Source: Amborella trichopoda (taxonomy: Eukaryota > Streptophyta > Magnoliopsida > Amborellales > Amborellaceae). Taken from it: a stretch of 64,000 nt of DNA. Position numbers and translations under genes: made by a program. Location: positions 2,669,676-2,733,675 of the forward strand of contig NW_006497672.1 of NCBI RefSeq assembly GCF_000471905.2, in the 5' to 3' direction. Numbering within the stretch: the stretch's first letter is position 1; every line of letters begins with the position of its first letter. Below are positions 1 to 9,514 of the stretch, one piece after another. The notes beneath the pieces were generated by a model, which was not told where the DNA came from, searched no databases, and worked only from the letters and a program-made list of their open reading frames with translations.

Positions 1-312
1 CCTACTATGTGAATGATGGTCTCGTGCTGCTTATGTGATATGTGAATGGGTACCTACCGTGTGAATGATGGTACCGTGCAGCTTATGTGTTAAGTGAATG
101 GGTACCTAATGTACAAATGATGGTACCGTGTTTCTTATATGACATGTGAATGGGTACCTACTATGTGAATGATGGTACCGTGCAACTTATGTGTTATGCT
201 AAGTGGTACCTACTATGTGAATGATGATACCGTGCAGCTTATGTGTTATGTGAATGGGTACCTACTGTGTGAATGATGGTACCGTGCAGCTTATGCGTTA
301 TGTGAATGGGTT
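1..312 (+). repeat. 52-bp tandem repeat inside the family 1 LTR
   Basis: About six head-to-tail copies of a 52-base unit begin at positions 1, 53, 105, 157, 209 and 261. Each contains the core GTGAATGATGGTACCGTGC with small changes. The equivalent part of the solo LTR (about 55590-56090) carries a different, shorter-period array, so this stretch of the LTR is replaced quickly by new tandem repeats. The array probably continues left of the window. Confidence 0.9.
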
Positions 313-810
313 ACTCTTTAGTAGTTGGTTATTGTGATATTGTGACTGTTTTGTGATTACTTGACATTATTTGAGTGTATCGTATAGCCATGATTGACAC
401 CAGTGAGGTGCGCACGAGGTGATATGTGACTTCGCACTAATACGTTGTGCAAATTACATCGTCTGAGGTAGGTAGTTTCTTGAGATATGTAGGTTACCTG
501 AGTTATTATGACTGATCTGAGAGATGTGTTTGGCTTGATGCATAGGGCTAGAGAGTGAATTTGTGTCTGTTGATTTTATTATTCTCTCTTATTTGTGTTG
601 ATCTATTGAGATGGACGGATTAATAGTGTATGTGTTATCTAATATCTTATATTGTGCCTGCTTTACCACGAAAAGCATCATTCTATAATTATGACATAAT
701 TGTGATGCACGATTCCTATTTATGAGTATGGCATTGAACCTTGAGCACTGTTGTGATATTAGGTGTATAGGCAGGGAAGAGTGATACTATGATCTACTTA
801 CAAAGATTTT

Positions 811-840
811 TAGCTCATTCCTTTGCTTCTATTCTTGTAG
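811..840 (+). promoter_or_regulatory. putative 3' splice site in LTR
   Basis: A pyrimidine-rich stretch ends in TATTCTTGTAG at 840, preceded by branch-point-like CTCATTC and CTACTTA motifs. The same arrangement occurs at 56631-56660 in the diverged solo LTR. It is read as the acceptor of a leader intron whose donor is the GTAAGT seen at 4840 and 54275. Splicing is an inference from motif conservation only. Confidence 0.4.
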
Positions 841-1251
841 TTTGATGACTGCAGGTCGAGGATGGCAGGTGGTGATCGTGTTTAGTGTATTAAAAGCCTA
901 TGATCGACAAGTGGATCTCTATTCTTATGTAGGTGTTTGTTAGTCGTCGGCCATGCTGTTGTTATTTTTATGAACTTATGTATTTTGTGGTTAGCCCTGT
1001 AGTGCCTTGGATGAAGTGTAATATTTTGTATGTTGTAGTCATGACTTTTGGAGAATGCTTATGGATATGAATGGTTTTAATTTATCCAGCTTTTGTTATG
1101 TTTTTGGTGAGTGTTTCTGCTTTATGTTGTGGTTTTCTTTGATTCCACACTTTTAAAATGTGTTGATGCCACTCTCACAAGAGTGATGTACACGACCTGC
1201 GGTCGATCCCGCACTGTGTCGCCCTCCGGTATGGGACGGTAGGGGTAGGGT

Positions 1252-1271
1252 GGGGGGGGGGGGGGGGGGGG
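1252..1271 (+). repeat. run of 20 G near the LTR end
   Basis: An uninterrupted run of 20 guanines sits just inside the LTR terminus and follows two shorter G runs (AGGGGTAGGG). The solo LTR has only interrupted G runs at the same place (57053-57072). The tract could form a G-quadruplex, but its length may also be partly a sequencing or assembly artefact. Confidence 0.7.
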
Positions 1272-1279
1272 TCGTGATA

Positions 1280-1304
1280 GGTATAGTATGAGAGTAGCGA
1301 GGAT
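1280..1304 (+). other. degenerate primer binding site region
   Basis: Directly after the LTR end comes GGTATAGTATGAGAGTAGCG, which resembles the tRNA-Met-type primer site TGGTATCAGAGC used by many Del/Tekay elements, with a small insertion. Position and resemblance support the call; the site looks mutated. Confidence 0.4.
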
Positions 1305-1391
1305 ACGATTCTTGGCCTAAAGAGTCTTAGAAGTGTCATTTGAATAACTTTAGGTTGGCTTAGTGATTGGGTGTTCCTGTCGTAGGTTAAG
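1305..1391 (+). other. untranslated leader between PBS and gag
   Basis: A short A/T-balanced stretch with no coding signal links the primer site to the gag start codon. It matches nothing else in the window. Confidence 0.5.
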
Positions 1392-2390
1392 ATGATAAGA
1401 ACTTGTGCTAACGAGGCGAGTCCTAGTAATGGGAACACCGAGGCGGTGGCAGAACTTATCAAGACCTTAGGGGCCATGACTCAGATCATGAAGGACCATA
1501 TGTCGGCCCCGGCTGCCCCTGGCCTAGGGCATAATGATAGTGGTCTAATAGAGAAGTTTAACAAGTTAGGGCCACCAACCTTTACAGGATATGGAGGAGT
1601 GGAAAAAGCTGAAAGGTCATTGATGCAAGTTGAGAAAATCTTTGGAGTCTTACAATGCTCAGATGAGAAGAAGTTTAGGTTGGGTACCTTCATGCTAGAA
1701 GGAGACGCCGAACATTGGTGGCATTCGGTCCCGCAAGCCTGGGAAGAGGATGAGATAGAACCTACTTGAGAAGGATTCTTAGAGGCCTTCAACAAAAAAT
1801 ATTTCCTCGAATCAATAAAGGAAAGGAAGGAGGTTGAATTCATAGAATTACAACAAGGGAATCTGACCATTGATCAATATGTGGCAAAATGTTTAGAATT
1901 ATCCCAATACGCGCCACATATCATCAACACAGAGGCTAGAAAGACAAGTAAGTTCGAGAGAGGGTTACAACCTGATATCAAAGGTAGAGTTCTGTTGGTT
2001 AATCTTAAAGCCTTCTCTCGATTGGTGGATTTGGTCTGGAAGGTGGAAAAAGATTGTGATGACTATCGACTGAGGAGAGAGAAGCAAAGGACAGGGCCTC
2101 CACCCTCTGGGGATCCATGAGGAAAGGAAAGTCGGGGGAATGGCAAGTCCCAAAAGAACTCCCAAGGAGACGTCAAGTAGAGCCAGCTCGTGTATTGTAC
2201 CTCTTGCAAGAAGCAGAGCCATGCAGCTTCTGAGTGCTGGCTAAAGATCAGGACATGTTACAACTGTGGCAAGTCGGGCCACCTGATTAGAGACTGCCTG
2301 ACATTGAAGGATGAACCCAAACCCAAAGCTCAGGGTCGGGTCTTTGCACTTGAAGGAGAAAGAGCTAAGGCTTCAACTTCGGGGAACTAG
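1392..2390 (+). pseudogene. gag: gag polyprotein of family 1 (Del/Tekay-like), three in-frame stops
   Basis: One reading frame runs through the interval from ATG at 1392 to TAG at 2388, about 332 codons, broken only by TGA at 1767, TGA at 2118 and TAG at 2178. Each stop is one transition from Trp, Arg or Gln. The N-terminal part has the capsid-like core seen in chromovirus gags: a PPTFTGYGG motif, then FMLEGDAEHWW and a region ending in a Gln-rich segment. The C-terminal part carries two CCHC zinc knuckles, CTSCKKQSHAASEC and CYNCGKSGHLIRDC, which in this family bind genomic RNA. No protease, RT or integrase follows, so gag stands alone between two LTRs. Frame conservation with only three stops suggests relatively recent loss of function. 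The Del/Tekay assignment is from motif style and the very long LTR. Confidence 0.85.
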
Positions 2391-2787
2391 GGGTGTGTTT
2401 TGGTTGGAATGTAAAATCTAAAGTTTTGTTGGACCTTGTTCCATCTCAATGTTATTGTAATAGCATATTTTGGCATATTTAATAAAATTCGGACCTTTAC
2501 TGCTTGTTTGTGCATTAATTGATTGCAACTGATTTGGGGGATCCTTAGAGACCCTTTATTATGATAATTGTGTGGAACTTTTTTTGAGGGGTATGACCTG
2601 CCCCATTTAGTGGAGAGTTGATACGTGTCATGTGATTAAAGTGATAAGTATTGTATGATACGACCTGTGTGGACAATTGTGTGACGAATGGAATGTGATG
2701 TATGGAACATGGTATGAAGGTAGCGACTGCTACGTGGTTTGTTGAGCATACTGCATGACCCTAGTTGATATTTTGATGATGATAAGG
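2391..2787 (+). other. AT-rich non-coding stretch after gag
   Basis: No long frame is present. A TTTAATAAAATTC motif near 2480 resembles a plant polyadenylation signal. Protease and RT would normally begin here; no DTGA, YVDD or integrase motif is visible, so pol appears absent rather than frame-shifted. Confidence 0.6.
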
Positions 2788-3660
2788 TGCTACTTTGAGA
2801 GTATTGTAAGTCCTAACTTTGTGATAGTTAGTTGTCTGCTTTGAGCGTATTGCAGGGCCTGGCTTTGTGATTTGTTAGATGCCTACTTTGAGCGTATTGT
2901 AGGGCTTGACTATGTGACTGCTAACAGAGAGGTGCTTTCTTTGAGCGTATTGCAGGGCATGACTTTGTGATTTGTGAAGTGCCTACTTTGAGCGTATTGT
3001 AGGACCTAACTATGTGATTGATAACAGCAAGGTGCCTTCTTTGAGTATTACAGGGCTTGGCATAGTGATTTGTTAGGTGCTTACGTTGAGCATATTGTAG
3101 GGCCTGACTATGTGATTGATAACAGCGAGGTGTCTGTTTTGAGCGTATTGCAGGGCCTAGCTTTGTGATTTGTTAGGCGCTTACTGTGAGTTTATTATAG
3201 GGCCTGACTATGTGATTGATAATAGCAAGGTGCCTGCTTTGAGCATATTGCAGGGCCTAGCTTTGTGATTTATTAGGTGACTACTTTGAACATATTGTAG
3301 GACCTGATTATGTGATTGATAACAGCGAGGTGCCTGCTTTGAGCATATTGTAGGTCCTGGCTATGTGATTTGTTAGGCGCCTACTTTAAGCGTATTGTAG
3401 GGCCTAACTATGTGTTTGATAATAGTGAGGGGCTTGCTTTGAGCGTATTGCAGGGTCTGGCTTTGTGATTTGCTAGGTGCCTACTTTGAGAGTATTGTAA
3501 GGCTTGACTATGTGATTGATTATAGCAAGCTACCTATTTTGAGTGTATTGCAGGGCCTAGTGTTGCGACTGTGTTTTTATGGTGTGTGCCTTGAGTGCAT
3601 CGCACGATTAATGTTGATAGGGTACCGCTTTGGGAGTATTGTCGGGCTTAATTACAGACC
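2788..3660 (+). repeat. composite ~100-bp tandem array replacing pol
   Basis: About eight to nine tandem copies of a unit near 100 bases are seen. Each unit is itself two related half-units of about 48-52 bases, both built on TTTGAGCGTATTG followed by CAGGGCCTGGC or TAGGGCCTGAC. Copies diverge by roughly 10-15 percent by eye. The array fills the space between gag and the 3' LTR where pol would lie. Confidence 0.9.
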
Positions 3661-3944
3661 GATATTGATCATCTGCTGGTAGTGGCTGAACTAATGAAAA
3701 TTCTTAGAGTTGAATGGCTTGACCTATGTTTGTGTGTGTGTTAACTTGTTAGTGATGGCTAAATGGATTGATGAAATGTCTGAAATGTTAAGGCATTTGG
3801 GTGGTTAGTGCATGACACTGTGTGAAATATGAAGTACAAACTATGTGATGCTGGGGATAGAACCACAGATGGGTGTTTAAGACAATAGTGAATGTGTGGG
3901 TGTCCTCCCCCAATTGTTGGTTCCATAAGTATGGTTTTGGGGAC
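3661..3944 (+). other. non-coding spacer before the 3' LTR
   Basis: Unique-looking T/G-rich sequence between the tandem array and the polypurine region. No coding signal is seen on either strand. Confidence 0.5.
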
Positions 3945-3990
3945 AAAATCCTTTTTAAGGAGGGGAAAATCCTTTTTAAGGAGGGGATGA
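3945..3990 (+). promoter_or_regulatory. duplicated polypurine tract (plus-strand primer)
   Basis: The purine-rich TTAAGGAGGGG element sits directly before the LTR start at 3991, where reverse transcriptase would prime plus-strand synthesis. A 21-base unit containing it is present twice in perfect tandem (3945-3965 and 3966-3986), followed by ATGA and the LTR. Only the second copy abuts the LTR. Confidence 0.75.
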
Positions 3991-4661
3991 TGTAATGACC
4001 CCAATTTTCTGCACTAGGACACTCACGACAATAGAGAGAAGGAAGCTCATGCTTGGAGCTAAGAGAGAAGGCTAACGTTGTGTGCGTAAGGTTAACACCA
4101 CGCGAAGAAGAAGGGAGTATCAAAGCACGACTAGGAGGCTAACGCCGCGCGGGGTTGAACAAATGCCGTCTGGAGCATCGACAAAAGGTAGCACCGTCTG
4201 AGAGTTGGAGAGGGAGCAGAGAAGCTTGGGAAGCATCGTTTGGAGTAATGTCGCGGGCGTGGACGATTATTGCTATGCACGTAAGAGGGAAACACAGTGC
4301 GTGTCGAGGAGTAATGCTGTGCGTGTCGAGGATGAACGCTGCGCGTGATTTGGGGAATCGCCGTGTGTTTCAGAGTGTTATCGCTGTGAGTGTTGCGCCA
4401 TCCGAGCATCGCCACGGGGGGTGTATAGTAGTTTAGGGGAGTTTCTTCTCTCTCATGTTCTCTCTCTCCGCCTGTGTGCCAAGTGGCAAGGGCTTGCTAT
4501 ACCCAAAACGATGCAACTCTCATGATTGCTGAGCCCATGATAATAATGTCCCCCATGCTAGCCCTTCTCTCCCTCCACCCTCATACCACTTGTTATTTGT
4601 GCAATGCCACATGGTCCATGCTGCCACCACTTGTCCATTACATGCTGCCACCATATGTGAT

Positions 4662-4670
4662 TATTTATAC
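4662..4670 (+). promoter_or_regulatory. TATA-like box of family 1 LTR
   Basis: TATTTATAC lies in a C-rich context (ACACCCCACCACCCC follows), about 670 bases into the LTR and about 180 bases before the GTAAGT motif. The solo LTR has the weaker CCATTTAACCACCCC at the equivalent place (about 54118). Confidence 0.5.
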
Positions 4671-4837
4671 ACCCCACCACCCCATGAAATGGAGTTTTTA
4701 GCTTTCACACACGTTCACCTCTGCTCCCTTTTGTCATTTGACATCTCCAAGCCTTGTCCCTTAAGCTTGGACCTTAGCCTTTAGCGCTGGGCAGTCAAGG
4801 TGAAGTTGGAGGAAGACTTTGGAGTTTCATTTGTAGT

Positions 4838-4846
4838 AGGTAAGTG
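4838..4846 (+). promoter_or_regulatory. putative 5' splice site in LTR
   Basis: AGGTAAGTG matches the plant donor consensus AG/GTAAGT. The solo LTR has AAGGTAAGTAG at the equivalent place (GT at 54275-54276), although the flanking sequence has diverged. It pairs in principle with the acceptor-like motif near 840. Confidence 0.4.
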
Positions 4847-5235
4847 GATCTAGCTTCCATATTTTCCTACTTTTGTTTGATGCATTCTATTTAGATATCA
4901 AAGTGTGAAGTCCAAGCATGAATGTGGATGTGATGGTAAATATGTGTGTGAATGTATGACATTGAGATATGACTGGAATGTGCTCTGTATTTTACAACAC
5001 AGTGACTATTATTCATGTGATAAGTAGAGTATTGAAAATATCTATGATGGTTATGAAATTTGGTGAGAAAGAACCGCTATGAGTCTATTTTAAGATGGAA
5101 AAGACTTTGCTTTAATATCTATTTTAGTTTGGATGTTATTAGTCATTTTTTGAAGTATGTCAACACTGTGAAATGGAATTCCAGGGATTCTATGCATTTT
5201 TATGTGGGCCTTTTCATTGAACAAAACATATCATA

Positions 5236-8200
5236 ATGAGTCATACAACTAGGACCATGCATTTTGAGGTCATGCAACTAGACCTCCACTACAGTTTAAG
5301 GTCATATAGTTTCGACCGTAGTTAGTTTAAAGTCATAAAACTAGAACCATGCAGTTTAAGGTCGTGCAACTTGACCTCCGCTACAGTTTAAAGTTATATA
5401 GTTTGGACTATGGTGTTGTGAAGTTTAACGTCGTGCCACTGGGATGTAGACTATGGTTTAGGGTCATATAGTTTGGACCATGTTATTTATGGTCGTGCAA
5501 CTAGACCTCCTCTACAGTTTAAGGTCATATTGTTCGGACCGTGGTTATGCAGTTTAAGGTCGAAAAACTTGGACAATGGCTATACATTTTAAAGTCATAC
5601 AACTAGGACTACGAAGTTTAAGGTCATGCAAGTAGACCTTCGCTATAGTTTAAGGTCATATAGTTTGAACCGTCGCATTTAGGGTCGTGCATCTAGACCA
5701 AGGCTGTGCAGTTTCAGATCATGCAACATGGACCGTGGTTATGCAGTTTAAGGTGGTACAGAAGGGGCCATGGTTATGCAGTTTAAAGTCTTACAACTAG
5801 GACCAGGTAGTTTAAGGTCGTGCAACTATACCGCTGCTGTAGTATATGATCATTTAGTTTGGACCGTAGTTAGTTTAAAGTCATACCACTAGGACCATGC
5901 AGTCTAAGGTCGTTCAACTTGACCTCTGCTAAAGTTTAAAGTCATATAGTTCAGAATATGGTGGTGTGCAGTTTAACGTCGTGCCATCAGGAAGTAGACT
6001 ATAGTTTAGGGGCATATAGTGTGGACCATGCCGTTTAAGCTCGTGCAACTAGACCTCCGTTACAATTAAAGGTCATATAGTGCGGACCGTGGTTATGCAG
6101 TTTAAGGTCGTACAACTAGGACCATGGTTATGTAGCTCAAAGTCATACAACTAGGACCATGCAATTTAAGGTCATACAACTAGACTTCCGCTACAATTTA
6201 AGGTCATATAGTTTGGCCCGTGGAGTTTAGGGTCGTGCATCTCGACAAGGGCTGTGCAGTTTAGGGTCATGCAGCACAGACCGTGATTATGCAGCTTACA
6301 GTCGTACTACTAGGACGATGGTCATGCAGTTTAAAGTCACACAACTAGGACCATGCAGTTTAAGGTTCGTGCAACTAGACCTCCGCTACAGTTTAAGGTC
6401 ATATAGTTTGAACCGTAGTTAGTTTAAAGTCATTCAACTAGGACCATGCAGTTTAAGGTCGTGCAACTTGACCTCCGTTATAGTGTAAAGTCTTATAGTT
6501 TGGACTCTAGTGTTGTGCAGTTTAACGTCGTGTGACTGGGACGTAGACTATGGCTTAGGGTCATATAGTTTGGACCATGCCGTTTAGGGTTGTGCAACTA
6601 TACCTTCTCTATAGTTTAAGGTCATATAGTTCGAAACGTGGTTATAGAGTTTATGGTCGTATAGCTAGGACCATGGTTATATAGTTTAAAGTCATATGAC
6701 TAGGACCATGTAGTTAAGGTCGTGCAACGAGACCTCCGCTATATTTTAAGGTCATATAGTTTGGATCGTGGAGTTAAGGGTCGTGCATCTAGACAAGGGC
6801 TGTGCAGTTCAGGGTCATGTAGCACGAACTGTGGCTATGCAGTTTAAGGTAGTACTGCAAGGACCATGATTATGTAGTTTAAAGTCTCACAACTAGGACC
6901 ATGCAGTTTAAAGTAATGCATCTAGACCTCCGCTATAGTTTTAAGGTCATATAGTTTGGACTGTAGTTAGTTTAAAGTCATACAACAAGGACCATGCAGT
7001 TTAAGGTCGTCCAACTTGACCTCCGTTGCAGTTTAAAATCATATAGTTTGGACTATGGTGTTGTGCAGTTTAACGTTGTGCCACCGGGAACTAGACTATG
7101 GTTTTAGGTCATATAGTTTGGACCATGCCATTTAGGGTCGTGCAACTAGACTTCCTCTATAGTTTAAGGTCATATAGTTCGGATCGTGGTTATGCAGTTT
7201 ATGGTCGTACAACTAGGACCATGGTTATGAAGTTTAAAGTCATGCAATAAGGACCATGCCTTTTAAAGTCATGCAACTAGACCTCTGCTACAGTTTAAGG
7301 TTATATAGTTTGGACCGTGGAGTTTAAGGTCATGCATCTAGACTAGGGCTGTGTAGTTTAGGGTCATGCAGCACGGACTGTGGTTATGATATTTAAGGTC
7401 GTACCGCTAGCACCATGGTTATGTTGTTTAAACCATGTAGTTTAAGGTCGTGCAACTAGACCTCCGCTACAGTTTAAGTTCATATAGTTTGGACCGTAGT
7501 TAGGTTAAAGTCATACAACTTTGACCATGCAGTTTAAGATGGTGCAACTTGACCTCCGCTAAAGTTTAAAGTCATATAGTTCAGATTCTGGTGTTGTGCA
7601 GTTTAACGTCGTGCGACCGAGACATAGATTATGGTTTAGAGTCACATAGTTGGGACCATGCCGTTTAGGGTCGTGCAACTAGACCTCCGCTATAGTTTAC
7701 GGTCATATAGTTCGGACAGTGGTTATACAATTTAAGGTCGTACAGCTAGGACCATGGTTATGCAGTTTAAAGTCTTACAACTAGGACCATGCAGTTTAAG
7801 GACCATGCAGTTTAAGGTCGTGCAACTAGACCTCCGCTACAGTTTAAGGTCATATAGGTTGGACGTGGAGTTTTGGGTCGTGCATCAAGACCAGGGCTGT
7901 GCAGTTTAGGGTCATGCAGCACGGATTGTGGTTATGCAATTTAAGGTCGTACAACTAGGACCATGGTTATGCAGTTTAAAGTCTTACAACTAGGACCATG
8001 CAGTTTAAGGTCATGCAACTAAACCTTCGCTATAGCTTAAGGTCATATAGTTTGGACCGTAGTTAACTAAAAGTCATACAACTAGGACCATGCAGTTTAA
8101 GGTCATGCAACTTGATCTCTGCTACCGTTTAAAGTGATATAGTTCGGACTATGGTGTTGTGCTGTTTAACATCGTGTGACCTGGGAGTAGACTGTGGTTT

Positions 8201-8415
8201 AGGGTCATATAGTTTGATCATGCCGTTTAGGGTCGTGCAACTAGACCTCCACTACAGTTTAAGGTCTTATGTTCGGACTGCTGTTATGCTGTTTAAAGTC
8301 ATACAACTAGGACCATCGTTATGCACTTTAAAGTCATACAACTAGGACCAGGCAGATTAAGGTCGTGCAACTAGACCAGGGCTGTGCAGTTTAGGGTCAT
8401 GTAGCATAGACCATT
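5236..8415 (-). repeat. higher-order tandem array in family 2 copy C 3' region
   Basis: Hundreds of variations on a 30-35 base unit built on CAGTTTAAGGTC, with GCAACTAGACCTCCGC, ATATAGTTTGGACCGTGG or ACAACTAGGACCATG endings, fill 3.2 kb. A landmark unit (GGGA.GTAGACTATGG) recurs near 5440, 5985, 6538, 7088, 7615 and 8180, so units are grouped in a higher-order period of about 550 bases, repeated about six times. Shorter versions occur in copy A (25090-26340) and copy B (40655-41815), at the same place between pol and the 3' LTR. Strand follows the host element. Confidence 0.9.
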
Positions 8416-9500
8416 GTGTGGATCGCCTTGTAGGTGGAGCTCCATGAGGAATAGGCCTGTGAATGGTAATCTGACTACCTGAGGATCACATGGCTAAGAC
8501 CATTCACAAACTAAGGGCTAGGTGGAAATGGTGTCCACCTGAAGGAGGACCAGCAGAAGTAGACCTTGTTGTGGTTTTTAATGGTGTAAGGCACTCCCTG
8601 AGGTGAAAGATGAGATTTGATGACTAGCAACCCGAACCTGAGGATAATGTAGCTTAGTGTGAAGCTGACCCACTGGGTATTGGGGAGGTGAGAATGACCC
8701 TAACTTCATTGAGGATGATGGGCTACAGTATGGGTGTGACTCCTAGTTGGGGATGAGGGACAACTCATGACTCCATTGGAGAGTCACAGTTTAACTACAA
8801 CAGCCTGGGTGCAAGTCCATAAGGGATGGTGGTAGGGCACACACTGCTTGAAATACTGTCGGCGTCACTTGTAGCGTTGATGGTTTGTTGCGAGTTTTCA
8901 ATCGGTGCTGAGTTCTCACAACACAACTGACGCCGAGTTCTAACACAACCGACACTGTTCCGCTGGCGTTGTGAATGACTCATGATATTATCTAAAGCCA
9001 ACTGGGGCTGAGTTAATTGACGAGAGGGTCGTTTCGGAGACACACCCGGCGCTAAGTCAACATGCACTAAGGTTGTATCTGGAAACACACCTAGCGCTAA
9101 GTCAACCGAGCTTAGGGTTGTTTTGGAGACAAACCCGACGCTAAGGTAATCGACGCTAAGGTTGTATCTGGAAACACACCCGGCGCTAAGTCAACCGGTG
9201 CTAAGTTTGTTTTGGAGACACACCCGGCACTAAGTCAACTGACACTATGGTTGTTTGGAAATTCTCTCGGCAGTGTGTCTACCAATGCTAAGGTTACATT
9301 TGTAAACACACCCGGCGTCAAATCAACTGGTGCTATGGTCGTTTTTGGAAACACACCCAGTGCTGTGTCAACCGACGCTAGCGATGGATCAATGAGAGTT
9401 ACCTTGGGCCTTACGTCGAAGCCTGACCCCGCTCATTATCGCTTGGCTTCCCTTGGACGCGACTGGTATTCTGAGTTTGTAAAGGGCTTTTGAGGGCAGT
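8416..9500 (-). repeat. degenerate repeats upstream of the antisense TATA box, copy C
   Basis: Bases 8416-8815 hold loosely repeated motifs (CACTGGGGAT, GAGGATGATGGG) shared with copies A and B. From about 8840 to 9400 a CG-rich motif of the type ACCCGGCGCTAAGTCAACCG recurs roughly every 45-60 bases. It resembles the CACAGGCGGCGCTAAGC motif of the LTR satellites in the same family. Nothing here looks coding. Confidence 0.65.
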
Positions 9501-9506
9501 GTAGTC

Positions 9507-9514
9507 TATATAAG
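9507..9514 (+). promoter_or_regulatory. conserved antisense TATA box, copy C
   Basis: TATATAAG is followed by GGGATAAAACCCC and a C/T-rich initiator-like stretch. The block is conserved in copy A (27221) and copy B (42750), including the upstream TTGTGAGGGGCACTTT-type segment. It faces away from the 3' LTR, toward the end of pol, opposite to the element's own LTR promoter. In copy A an antisense gene follows. In copy C that gene is missing. Confidence 0.55.

Larger units (their letters stand above)
1..1279 (+). mobile_element. 5' LTR (3' part) of family 1 retrotransposon
   Basis: This is the right-hand part of a long terminal repeat whose beginning lies left of the window. It matches, segment by segment, the last 1.2 kb of the complete family 1 solo LTR at 53318-57080: the dinucleotide-rich stretch near 330-430, the stretch ending in a CTTGTAG motif at 840, the block near 1170, and the closing GGGGTCGTGATA. 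The expected LTR end is CA; here it reads TA, a single transition. Gag begins about 110 bases downstream, which fixes the orientation as plus. A copy of the LTR start is at 3991. Confidence 0.85.
3991..5235 (+). mobile_element. 3' LTR (5' part) of family 1, truncated
   Basis: The sequence begins TGTAATGACCCCAATTTTCT, matched by TATAAGGACCCCAATTTTCT at the start of the solo LTR (53318). The terminal TGTAATGACCCC is an inverted match to the LTR end GGGGTCGTGACA. It contains CG-rich short repeats (about 4070-4430), a TATA-like box (4662) and a GTAAGT motif (4840). Similarity to the solo LTR fades near 5200-5235, where the sequence switches abruptly to the tandem repeats of family 2, so about two thirds of the LTR is missing. 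Confidence 0.8.

Noticed and set aside
5236..8415. CRISPR-like regularly spaced repeats
   Set aside because: Units are contiguous variants of each other with no unique spacers, and the context is a plant retrotransposon 3' region.
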